Shown piece after piece: positions 25,601-30,526 of a DNA stretch of 30,526 bases (the stretch's first letter is position 1; the number at the start of each line of letters is the position of its first letter). Origin of the DNA: JBBATK01 sp039810585 (GTDB lineage Bacteria > Bacteroidota > Ignavibacteria > Kapaibacteriales > NICIL-2); assembly GCA_039810585.1 (NCBI GenBank), contig JBDHXF010000046.1:1-30526 (forward strand), written 5' to 3'. The translations under genes were made by a program, and so were the position numbers. A model generated the notes under the pieces. The model saw nothing but the letters and a program-made list of their open reading frames with translations. It was not told the origin of the DNA and did not search any database.

Positions 25601-25738
25601 GTGTGCGAGAACACGCTGCTGCGATCGGGCCAGAACGTGATCCACTGTCCGTGCGACGCACTGGCACCGGGCACCTACTTCGTGCAAATCACCAACGGAA
25701 GCACCACGATGAATCGCAAACTTGTGATCATTCGTTAA
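19655..25738 (+). CDS. Giant secreted multidomain protein with T9SS C-terminal sorting domain
   Basis: A 2,027-residue protein predicted to cross the outer membrane by type IX secretion and be attached to or released from the surface. The order is: signal peptide (1-29, ending DSVAQ); cohesin-like beta domain (about 30-208); a LamG/concanavalin-like domain (363-548, with WMHVAATVANNRVRLYVNGEMV); an Ig-like segment; and a second LamG-like domain (757-941, WTHVAAWINLG...VRFYVDG). Then come a further Ig-like segment starting at KLVEPTFNQRIR, a dockerin-like EF-hand pair (1370-1421, GDCERDGQINAADR and DVTGDQIVSAIDRD), a second cohesin-like domain (about 1491-1641) and three repeats of about 95 residues with the EYSTDNGVSW pattern (1649-1928). 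The sorting domain (1942-2027) has SPNPTNQMAELSV, GELV and LAPGTYFVQI. Adhesion to glycans or self-assembly is inferred. No catalytic site was recognised. Confidence 0.9.
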   Translation: MSLVGTFFQRFGGRSALLFVLLLALGADSVAQVYKATLQQRRRGDQLEVEVWIKSLSASAPKLGESSLVLQYNSLQLMPSATQAPATTDTVAFDVDVANPIQTITSPYDGNNGYQSLATQSYGVGYFSLEVRKVFGSISGLVPDSNGRGTFIGKLRFDILASGLTDTSLSQIAWSSSTGLGTVVMFDFSDNNIKNNVTFSNPGNFTIVGITVLNPNGPSEVVDRDKTYLSVPTGYPIYFERSGLVAAGGYGSNSVAYAFDYSLNGGGSFAEFGRAAEDSVTYLNEIDTLAVTNTTGGLAATNGREIVRTIWTRNLTFAGRSEAARVRITQLATTGAIAVRTRTTRLDVSDTDFVLGRLFFAQLNGSSQYFRTAGSFSNSTQLTVAAWVNLNEYKATGSEVGIVCTSGGPVATDEGAWMLYLKDGRYPAFRAREILGRGINGYIANIVSPEPIPSIGDAAPLTTAHGDNWMHVAATVANNRVRLYVNGEMVEEVTNDSATNIRMQTTNLPLWIGVNPNGTIDSSRYLHAGIKGVQVWRTELTQTQIRNRVAGIVTPDSVGSVPSDATFLNRGLELYCTMEGVRGDLADDASYQAGNQSLQYYLNGVVNNPLVRFRPDRGHIRLTAPTGCDGVSNLSAKNYTVRWVGYGLGDITASGADLDIEFSIDGGTSWTYARTSGGITGAYDLGPGASGAVDIEAGQATWTPYNNEGTVTNGGAAQNLRDVSGSYAKSCVLRLKGHSVSENEITFSSNSFQVAPAFAMEKSAGTKIMIPRGTAMNMVGQISMIEAWIRPYRFPTATEVSFPIVSKFDTASRKPHYALSLLPTGQLELRVTDTHGVTRRAVSDAAGSSVVERPVSVALDSTWTHVAAWINLGNGVGASEVRFYVDGNAQRVDSIATQLGDSISVNTLNTYPTFIGYEPTNGDSNARSFVGEIRDLRFWNGAPATATTSGSEPTGLTSQIQGALCARGSSLTGTSALNLQTAFDFNGGAINASGFQNSIISEVGSVHAIILGTPLCYQAATPFMKLVEPTFNQRIRNSTTDVHVRWVGFDFNGSATGFTGGVNGGASPSVEYSIRGGGGIVVQPYQYVGSLFWNAGQTNSLTLPGTLNFTGSSAGNVRYGCQLDMTLLDPDLNNDGVYTDQGTISATLTNARLRVWNTYTINGSSSTINAEGPLFTITPPSNLTLRVLLEGLHEGLDGTGAAWHNIGTSYAGGGLRIKLYADNSGSPGALVNTAESEFQYDANAFTASAITNIGTNTGDGPKFATVPFVFTDLPDGNYWVVVEQVNHLPIMSKTPITFQYSGDDVNTTTIESGWDFSTWNGTDDDVSYSAYGSAKSTTTSQLYSSTGLVYNEGRDGITGVGANYLASMVAGDCERDGQINAADRVRVRVDAGTALIRSDVTGDQIVSAIDRDIVDRNFGKISSIAGVSFPGITSGNGGGAQMVVPQTQDPFTVVSAIDPAMSESFNLAARDTRLHHSALPVKHLNSVQGSKYTYVVNASPTRNQNFIDVPVTIQNTGAAFNLGNATFAFQFNPKKLKFIGLLGTDKVPYTNNTTKGYNVMYSAPRDNADQALPDVRTIEVDYDAYARKGGLPVPNTAQAVGTLRFELLAPSSSVGFSWYKGTSVLGAQSEGLTQYGTFNTIKALIMYTASISAPTVSSKLATGRKTTVKWTTNGDADVYLEYSTDNGVSWTRSNTTAVNVKTLAYSFVTPNQAAADCYVRLVDAETNTELTRSQKFSLVYINTSISRPAPSDPIYTGGTSDVIRWQSVGLNNVHFEFSPNGNDSWSTVTTSRNATDGSTSWKIPMVNTKSAVVRLIDDESGEEMDRTEAFKVLSGSLTLLNPNTGDVFKGNDQLSLRWRTVNDVKSFDLQISTDGGSTWMANASSLSSAKNMMTWTVPALNSTNAVVRAIYPGEDQLEYSRSGIFSIQTLADVQDQPQGTQWSVGEVSPNPTNQMAELSVFTPSDSRLSVRIHNAIGELVSTVCENTLLRSGQNVIHCPCDALAPGTYFVQITNGSTTMNRKLVIIR

Positions 25739-25763
25739 GCACTACCAAGAGCCGTCTCCTGAC

Positions 25764-25793
25764 AGGGGTCGGAATCCTCCATAGCCGACCCTT
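25764..25793 (+). terminator. First hairpin downstream of the T9SS gene
   Basis: Stem GGGTCGG (25766-25772) pairs perfectly with CCGACCC (25785-25791) across a 12-base loop. It lacks a T tract, so it is probably an mRNA 3'-end stabiliser or accessory to the terminator that follows. Confidence 0.45.
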
Positions 25794-25796
25794 TAC

Positions 25797-25832
25797 AAAC
25801 ACCGTTCCCTGCGTGGAGCGGTGTTTTTTTTT
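25797..25832 (+). terminator. Rho-independent terminator of the T9SS gene
   Basis: Stem ACACCGTTCC pairs with GGAGCGGTGT (one T-G wobble) around loop CTGCGT, followed by nine T residues (25824-25832). It is the strongest terminator in the window. Confidence 0.92.
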
Positions 25833-25851
25833 GATGGGTGTTGGCAAGAGA

Positions 25852-25930
25852 ATTTCAATACATGCGCCCTTCGGGCACATGAAGTTGTTGAGATCGTGAG
25901 GAGGCACGAAGTGCCTACGAATAAGAAAAA
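25852..25930. repeat. REP-like palindromic pair (BIME-like), locus 2
   Basis: The left unit is TTTCAATACATGC with stem GCCC-TTC-GGGC (25866-25876), extended by TG/CA across the same C-A mismatch as in locus 1. The right unit is GGCAC-GAA-GTGCC (25903-25915) followed by TACGAATAAGAAAAA. The spacer contains GTTGTTGAGA and CGTGA, related to the spacer at 3851-3883. Confidence 0.7.
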
Positions 25931-26012
25931 CTCAGAACGACTATCCCCGTTGTCGTACCGTGTTCAACCCGCTGAGGCACGACCGAAGAGGCTTTTGGGC
26001 TGCACTTTTCAT

Positions 26013-26043
26013 TTTGTTACTCGGTGCATCTGCCCTACTTTTG
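26013..26043 (+). promoter_or_regulatory. Bacteroidota-type promoter of tRNA-His
   Basis: TTTG (26013-26016), exactly 19 bases, then TACTTTTG (26036-26043). This matches the TTTG-N19-TAnnTTTG consensus of the Bacteroidota housekeeping sigma factor. Transcription would start near 26050, just before a leader hairpin AGCGCC/GGCGCT (26051-26070) preceding the tRNA. Confidence 0.8.
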
Positions 26044-26080
26044 TAGTCCCAGCGCCGCATTTGAGGCGCTGTTTCTCGCT

Positions 26081-26154
26081 GGCGGACGTAGCTCAGTTGG
26101 TAGAGCCCCGGATTGTGGTTCCGGTTGTCGCGGGTTCAAGCCCCGTCGTTCGCC
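26081..26154 (+). tRNA. tRNA-His (anticodon GTG)
   Basis: A full cloverleaf: G-1 at 26081, acceptor stem GCGGACG/CGTTCGC with one G-T wobble, D arm GCTC-AGTTGGTA-GAGC, anticodon stem CCGGA/TCCGG with loop TTGTGGT (anticodon 26115-26117), and T arm GCGGG-TTCAAGC-CCCGT. The extra 5' G opposite discriminator C (26154) is the tRNA-His identity feature. The 3' CCA is not fully encoded (CAT follows). Confidence 0.96.
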
Positions 26155-26172
26155 CATCATAAACACTCCTTC

Positions 26173-26201
26173 GAAAAGCCGGCTGTAGAGTCGGCTTTTT
26201 C
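26173..26201. terminator. Bidirectional terminator between tRNA-His and mmcQ
   Basis: AAAAGCCG (26174-26181) pairs with CGGCTTTT (26192-26199) around a 10-base loop. A runs on one side and T runs on the other let it serve the tRNA on plus and the convergent operon on minus. Confidence 0.8.
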
Positions 26202-26254
26202 GTTGTAGAGAACCGGTTTTCATAATAGGGCGCGATGTTGGTGCTTGGCGATGA

Positions 26255-26611
26255 CTACTTGGAGCGGAGAGCTTCTTGGCGATTTTTTGGCAATCCCTGA
26301 ACGACAAGATCGTAGGAATGGCGGATGAGCTCACGCACCAGATCGACGCTGAGCTCGCCGTTGAACTGCAGGGTGTTCCAGTGTTTCTTGTTCATGTGGT
26401 AGCCGGGAATAATAGACGCGTAACGTTCGCGGAGTTCAATGGCGCGAAGGGGTTCGCACTTGAGGTTCATGGAGGGTGGAAATTGATCGAGCGAGATGAG
26501 GGCAAACATTTTGTCGCTCACCTTTAGTACCAGTGTTGAATCGCCAAAGGGCATATCCTCACGCGTGCCGGGTAGACGCAGGCACTCTTGTCGCAGGAAC
26601 TCAATATCCAT
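26255..26611 (-). CDS. MmcQ/YjbR family protein
   Basis: A 118-residue protein of the MmcQ/YjbR (DUF419) family, which has a DNA-binding-like double-wing fold but no settled role. Diagnostic stretches are LRQECLRLPGTREDMPFGDSTLVLKVSDKMFALI, NLKCEPLRAIELRERYASIIPGYHMNKKHWNTL and the C-terminal LVRELIRHSYDLVVQGLPK. Length is normal for the family. Its ATG shares one base with the upstream gene's stop (TAATG), indicating translational coupling. It is the last gene of the likely operon starting at gatC and ends just before the bidirectional terminator. Confidence 0.9.
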   Translation of the reverse strand: MDIEFLRQECLRLPGTREDMPFGDSTLVLKVSDKMFALISLDQFPPSMNLKCEPLRAIELRERYASIIPGYHMNKKHWNTLQFNGELSVDLVRELIRHSYDLVVQGLPKNRQEALRSK

Positions 26612-27054
26612 TACTGCACCGTGTATTGATAGGACTTGGTGATCAGATTGCCGGCGGCATCTGCTTGCGGAAAGTCTAAACGATAGCTGCCTGAATTATC
26701 AAAGGTGATGATGAGGTGGTTGTGCAGAGTATCGTAACCGGCTTGACAGCTGGTGGTCGTCATCCGTCGTTTAATGGTAGCGCTAATGGTGTACCAGGTG
26801 AGCTTGAGGTTCGTGTCGACATTCTTGGCGTAACCCACATTATCGTTGAGCCAGCATCCTCTGTCCGGCACCATCAACTTTACTCCAAGATCCAAGCGGT
26901 GACTGGCATTTGAATACACGGTATCGGGATAAATGGCCAGCGGTGTATCGTACAAAAAATCGAATTCCGACGATGAGCTGCAGGATGCGAGGCCGATGCA
27001 ACAGAGCGTCGTGACGAGAATCAATCGGAGTGAGAGACGAGAGGACTTCATCAT
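26611..27054 (-). CDS. Small lipoprotein of unknown function
   Basis: A 147-residue predicted lipoprotein; I do not recognise the family. The signal peptide ends in the lipobox LASC, after a basic MMKSSRLSLRL and a hydrophobic core. The serine-rich SSSSEFDF after the cysteine is a typical outer-membrane lipoprotein tether. The mature part is about 120 residues, predicted mostly beta, with two further cysteines (in GCWLND and TSCQAG) that could pair. Two adjacent ATGs (27054, 27051) could serve as the start. It sits 12 bases after the VWA-OmpA gene and overlaps mmcQ by one base, so it may work with the peptidoglycan-binding lipoprotein. Confidence 0.8.
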   Translation of the reverse strand: MMKSSRLSLRLILVTTLCCIGLASCSSSSEFDFLYDTPLAIYPDTVYSNASHRLDLGVKLMVPDRGCWLNDNVGYAKNVDTNLKLTWYTISATIKRRMTTTSCQAGYDTLHNHLIITFDNSGSYRLDFPQADAAGNLITKSYQYTVQ

Positions 27055-27066
27055 AGTATTGCAGCG

Positions 27067-28473
27067 TTATTTACGGAGAATACGGAACTCTGTACGGCGG
27101 TTGGCGGCCCGATGTTCATCAGTGTCGTTGGGAAACAGCGGATAGAGCATTCCCATTCCTCGAGGTTTGAGACGCTTTGCGTCAATACCATGAGAAATCA
27201 AGGCGTCGACCACAGCTTTGGCGCGAGCTTCAGACAGACGTTGGTTGAATTCTTCGCCACCGATGTTGTCGGTATGACCCTGCACTTCAAGCCATACACG
27301 CTCGTAACGCTCTAATTGATCAACCAAGCCTTCAATCATGATTTGTGCTTCCGGCTTGAGCGTTGCTTGGTTGTAATCGAAGGGAATGCGATAGGAGAAA
27401 TGATTCGTGGTATCGTTGAAGATATTGATAGCACTCTTGTCGTACTGACCGAATGCCGTTGCTGTATCTCCACTCGGTAACGTTAAACGCAGTGCCACGT
27501 GGTGTAATCCGGGAAACTCGGGTGGCTTGTAGGTGACGAGGTAGTAGTTGCGTAGGGAGCGATAAATCTCCAGAAAGACGTTGACGAGTTCTTTCTTGGA
27601 ATAGACTTTGTATGACTTTCCGCCGGTGTTTTGCGCTACATAGTCCAACACCTCATCATGTGAATAGCCGAAGCCAACAGTAAAAATGTGCACGTTCTGC
27701 TCCTGGGCGAGCTGAAACACTTCACGAAGCTTGGTACTGGAATAGTTATCATCTCCGTCGCTAAAGGCCACAAGAATGCGGGGCATGGATTGTGGTAAGC
27801 TGTCGAACATGTGGATCGACTTCAACAAGCCGTCGTAAAACGCACTATAGAGACCAAAACTCTGATCTCTCACCACATGAAAATCTCGTGTGATACGGGC
27901 CGGGTCGTTTTCGAAGGGAACCTTGATTTCGAATTCCTTGTTGAAGCTGGCTATGGCGATGCGGTCTCGATCTTGCTTGAGCTTGATGAAGAGGTCGGTG
28001 CCTTCATAAATGGCATCCATGACGCCCTTCATCGATCCACTATAATCGAGCAACAGGTTGATGGCATAGGGAATGGAATCGGCATCGCTGAATTCCTTCA
28101 CACTGAAGGGGCTGACGGGGACAGTCCGTTTGCCAAGTTTTTCCGTGAGTGGACCCCAGTATTCTTGCGAGGGGTGAGCCGGAGGAGCAAGATGGGTAAT
28201 GAAGTTACCGGTTGAGTCGAAAACGCGAGCGTATAAGCGGATTTGGTTTGGGTAATCGTTATGCTCAATCTTCCAAATATCGTAATTGAGTTTCTCATCT
28301 TTTGCGAGCTGCGAAGCCGGTCTGGTACCGGTGAGGTACATGGTCTTTTTCGGACCTTCTTTTTCGAGATCCATCGAGGCCAGCTCCGAGTCTGCAGACT
28401 TTGGTGTTTTGCAGGAATTCAGGCTACCCAGAAGCAACAGTGCAGCAAATGCACCGAAGAATAACTGCTTCAT
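27067..28473 (-). CDS. Lipoprotein with von Willebrand A domain fused to OmpA-like domain
   Basis: A 468-residue predicted outer-membrane lipoprotein. ATG 28473 gives a signal peptide ending LNSC with the lipidated cysteine at 21; the longer frame from 28566 does not. A VWA domain follows, with an intact MIDAS start DYSGSMKG (D143, S145, S147), a conserved FSDGDDNYSS and VHIFTVGFG. The OmpA C-terminal domain (about 357-468) has FDYNQATLKPEA, GHTDNIGGEEFNQRLSEARAKAVVDAL and NRRTEFRI, the residues that hold peptidoglycan diaminopimelate. It probably anchors an adhesive or protein-binding VWA module to the cell wall. It lies 99 bases after gatC and 12 bases before the small lipoprotein gene. Confidence 0.93.
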   Translation of the reverse strand: MKQLFFGAFAALLLLGSLNSCKTPKSADSELASMDLEKEGPKKTMYLTGTRPASQLAKDEKLNYDIWKIEHNDYPNQIRLYARVFDSTGNFITHLAPPAHPSQEYWGPLTEKLGKRTVPVSPFSVKEFSDADSIPYAINLLLDYSGSMKGVMDAIYEGTDLFIKLKQDRDRIAIASFNKEFEIKVPFENDPARITRDFHVVRDQSFGLYSAFYDGLLKSIHMFDSLPQSMPRILVAFSDGDDNYSSTKLREVFQLAQEQNVHIFTVGFGYSHDEVLDYVAQNTGGKSYKVYSKKELVNVFLEIYRSLRNYYLVTYKPPEFPGLHHVALRLTLPSGDTATAFGQYDKSAINIFNDTTNHFSYRIPFDYNQATLKPEAQIMIEGLVDQLERYERVWLEVQGHTDNIGGEEFNQRLSEARAKAVVDALISHGIDAKRLKPRGMGMLYPLFPNDTDEHRAANRRTEFRILRK

Positions 28474-28572
28474 AGAATGAGGGCGAAGGGTTGTCACAAT
28501 GCGGTAGCGAGATTCAATAGCAAGCAGAATGGTGAAACAATGCAGACGGTACCGACCTGCGTTCATTGCAGA

Positions 28573-28863
28573 CTAACCCAGCACTTTTGGCACTTTAAAA
28601 AAGGCCTCGTTACGTTTCGGCGCGTTTTTCAGAGCTTCCTCACGCGTTAGGCACTCGTGCGGTACATCAGGCCGGAACACATTGGCCGTCTCATCCAAAT
28701 GAATGAGTGGTTCAACTCCATCCAAATCCAACTTCTCGATCTCGCCGATATAGCGCAAAATATCGTTGAATTGCACGGTAAAGGCGTCAATCTCCTGCTC
28801 CGTGAAACGAAGTTTGGCCAGTTCTGCAATGCGCTCTACAGTCTCTCGGGACGTTTCTGCCAT
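28573..28863 (-). CDS. gatC: Asp-tRNA(Asn)/Glu-tRNA(Gln) amidotransferase subunit C
   Basis: A small subunit of the GatCAB complex that converts mischarged Glu-tRNA(Gln) or Asp-tRNA(Asn) to the correct amide form. It is 96 residues, the usual length. Recognisable family features are the N-terminal helix ETVERIAELAKLRFTEQEIDAF, FNDILRYIGEIEKLDLDGVEPLIH, NVFRPDVPHECLTREEALKNAP and the end FFKVPKVLG, which wraps between GatA and GatB. gatA and gatB are not adjacent, which is common outside Firmicutes. It heads the minus-strand run that continues into the VWA-OmpA lipoprotein. Confidence 0.95.
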   Translation of the reverse strand: MAETSRETVERIAELAKLRFTEQEIDAFTVQFNDILRYIGEIEKLDLDGVEPLIHLDETANVFRPDVPHECLTREEALKNAPKRNEAFFKVPKVLG

Positions 28864-29220
28864 AATGCCTGAGTACTAGAATGATTTGAACCCGCAATTT
28901 AAGGCAGGGCAGGTATATGGCACGCCATGATGCACGCCATTGCGTAGAGCCTCTGCCGACACTCCATCGCCAGGACGGTTCCTCACGCGGCATCTCTCGA
29001 CAGCAATAGATAGAGCTGTTCATCGGCCAGACTCGTGCAAACCATCGGAAAGCGTGAACCCCAGCAATCGATCGTCGAGTGACAAGAGGCGCCCAATTCA
29101 TGTGATTTTCGAGGAAGTGGTGGTTATAGAGTTACATACCAGCGATTTAGGCATGGTAGTTGAAGGACGTTACTTGCAGACTGACTGCACTTTGTCGACG
29201 TATCTCATTGGAGTCTTACC
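28864..29220. other. Divergent intergenic region, no gene seen
   Basis: About 357 bases lie between the divergent gatC and methyltransferase genes. Open frames on both strands are tryptophan-, arginine- or cysteine-rich and resemble no protein. The gatC promoter may include minus-strand TAAATTGC near 28894-28901, a weak match to TAnnTTTG. GGAG at 29210-29213 is the ribosome site of the downstream gene. Confidence 0.45.
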
Positions 29221-30312
29221 ATGTCAACCACCGGTCTCATCCATTCTTCATTGCTGAATGGTGCCAACAAGAAGCTTACGCAGGAGCTCGCGAGCATCGC
29301 GCACTTTTTCAAGTTTCATTGTGATATTGAGTGGCGCATTCTACACGACGGCAGTTTCGATCTCCCGCAGACATGGAATGCATCCGTGGATACCGTGATT
29401 CCGTACCCTGAGATTGATGTGTGCACTTCGGTTCCGCTGGGACGTCGCTTTGCAATCAGTGAGGTTCCGGTTGAGGGGGTGACAACCGTTTTGGTAAAGG
29501 CCGAAGACCTCGACGTTGACCAAGTAGTCGACCGCATTTTTCGTGAAGCATACACGGAGTTAAGCGGCACGTCGCTTCATCGTGCTCCATCGCAACGTTA
29601 TTACGATCTGTGTTTTAGCGACAGTATCACACCATGGGAAGAGCTCTTTCATCGCAGAACAGAGTTGCCTCCGATGTTGAATCTGGATGTGGATGACTAT
29701 GGCTCCTTTCCTTGGGGCCGACGCTTTGAATACGCGTGGTCGCTCGCACAAGTACGGTACGAACCCGGATTAAAGACCCTCGATGTCGGTTCTCTCTACA
29801 CCTTTGTTCCCAAGTATCTGGCTCAGAAGGAGCTTGATGTTGTGTCGATCGACATCGACCCCAGTTTTGTTGAAGTACAACAGCGGCAAGCGGCAGAACT
29901 TGAGCACCCATACAGCGTTCAACTCCAAGACATTCGTCATACAAGTTTTCCCGACAATTCATTCGATCAGATCCTGCTAATCAGTATGATCGAGCACATT
30001 CCCGATGATGGCGATATTCTTGCGTTGCGGGAATGTCAGCGCATTTTGAAACCCGGCGGTCTCGTCATTATTACCACACCCTACGATCACGTGTGGATGC
30101 ATGAGGACACTGGAATTCGTCCGTTTAAGTTCCTCCAGCGCTACTACAACATGCAATCGGTGATTACCCGCTTCATGCAGCCCCCGTTGTTCGAAATGGT
30201 CGATCTTGAGTTTATTGGTGGGAAGGAAATTTCCCCTGGCCGCTTCGATTTAAAATTCGACAACCCGACGTCGGCGTTTGCTGTGTGCGTAACGCTTAAA
30301 AAGCCGAATTAA
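29221..30312 (+). CDS. Class I SAM-dependent methyltransferase-like protein
   Basis: A 363-residue protein whose second half (about 180-300) has a Rossmann methyltransferase layout: LDVGSLYTFVPKYLA (186 onward) at motif I, VVSIDIDPSF with the acidic residue for the SAM ribose, DIRHTSFPDNSFDQILLISMIEHIPDDG at motif II/III and ILKPGGLVIITTPY. Motif I lacks the usual GxGxG glycines. The first 170 residues match no domain I know and may recognise substrate. GGAG ends seven bases before the ATG. The substrate cannot be inferred from neighbours. Confidence 0.82.
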   Translation: MSTTGLIHSSLLNGANKKLTQELASIAHFFKFHCDIEWRILHDGSFDLPQTWNASVDTVIPYPEIDVCTSVPLGRRFAISEVPVEGVTTVLVKAEDLDVDQVVDRIFREAYTELSGTSLHRAPSQRYYDLCFSDSITPWEELFHRRTELPPMLNLDVDDYGSFPWGRRFEYAWSLAQVRYEPGLKTLDVGSLYTFVPKYLAQKELDVVSIDIDPSFVEVQQRQAAELEHPYSVQLQDIRHTSFPDNSFDQILLISMIEHIPDDGDILALRECQRILKPGGLVIITTPYDHVWMHEDTGIRPFKFLQRYYNMQSVITRFMQPPLFEMVDLEFIGGKEISPGRFDLKFDNPTSAFAVCVTLKKPN

Positions 30313-30526
30313 ACGACATTATGACATCGAGGAGGGACAATTCCATCCCAAATCCTCCATACGTGTCTAATTGACAAGCGTGATTATCGCTGAGCTTGGC
30401 TCATTAAAAGACCCTGACTTTTCGTACAGTACGCCGGTAGTTTTTGAAGGGGTCTTCCGGCATTTGAGTGGGTTAAAAAGCGCAAGTCTTAGGGTAGAGG
30501 TCTAGCTTTCCGCAATGAAACAGTAT
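30313..30526. other. Downstream region with imperfect hairpin and possible pseudoknot
   Basis: GAGGAGGGA near 30330 can pair with TCCC...TCCTC near 30347-30358 as an imperfect hairpin. Further on, AAGACCC (30408-30414) complements GGGTCTT (30450-30456) and GCCGG (30433-30437) complements CCGGC (30457-30461). The two pairings cross. No gene is visible up to the window edge. Confidence 0.35.

Noticed and set aside
28787..29101. Minus-strand frame in the gatC-methyltransferase gap
   Set aside because: Arginine- and tryptophan-rich, runs into gatC in another frame and has no ribosome site; the other frames contain stops.

Overview
The window looks like chromosomal DNA of a Bacteroidota/FCB-group bacterium of moderate GC. 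Three things support this. A 2,027-residue secreted protein ends in a type IX secretion (T9SS) type A sorting domain. Several upstream regions carry the Bacteroidota promoter element TAnnTTTG, with a full TTTG-N19-TAnnTTTG before tRNA-His. Lipoproteins and DUF families common in that group are present. The gene mix would suit a deep branch such as Kapabacteria or Ignavibacteria, but that placement is a guess from style and was not computed.

Layout. 1-65: what looks like the 3' end of an insertion-sequence transposase, abutting a di-haem cytochrome gene (42-677, minus) whose C-terminus appears cut off. 966-4700: phosphate uptake genes pstC-pstA-pstB-phoU without pstS. 4697-5023: a small antibiotic-biosynthesis-monooxygenase-fold protein on the opposite strand. 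5222-8463: a PAS histidine kinase overlapping a receiver-plus-kinase protein. 8783-9346: a cysteine-rich DUF3109 protein. 9500-11814: sigma-54 (rpoN) and a dihydrofolate-reductase-like protein. 11907-12371: a DUF6438 lipoprotein. 12720-14552: an M61 metallopeptidase. 14604-17270: a promoter, a TPP riboswitch and a TonB-dependent receptor, predicted to import thiamin or a precursor. 17301-19193 (minus): an Nramp metal transporter fused to a universal stress domain. 19655-25738: the giant T9SS cargo protein, followed by two hairpins, the second a strong terminator. 26081-26154: tRNA-His(GTG). 26255-28863 (minus): a likely operon gatC, VWA-OmpA lipoprotein, small lipoprotein, mmcQ/yjbR. 29221-30312: a methyltransferase-like protein.

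The least expected pattern is a family of short palindromic units outside the genes. At least seven copies lie at five loci. Each is a hairpin with a 3-4 base loop flanked on one side by a conserved tail related to GCACGAATTGAAA. Two loci carry a head-to-head pair with a related spacer, the arrangement of REP/BIME elements. No associated transposase is in the window. The second strong signal is the TPP riboswitch, whose first helix begins where the upstream promoter would start transcription.
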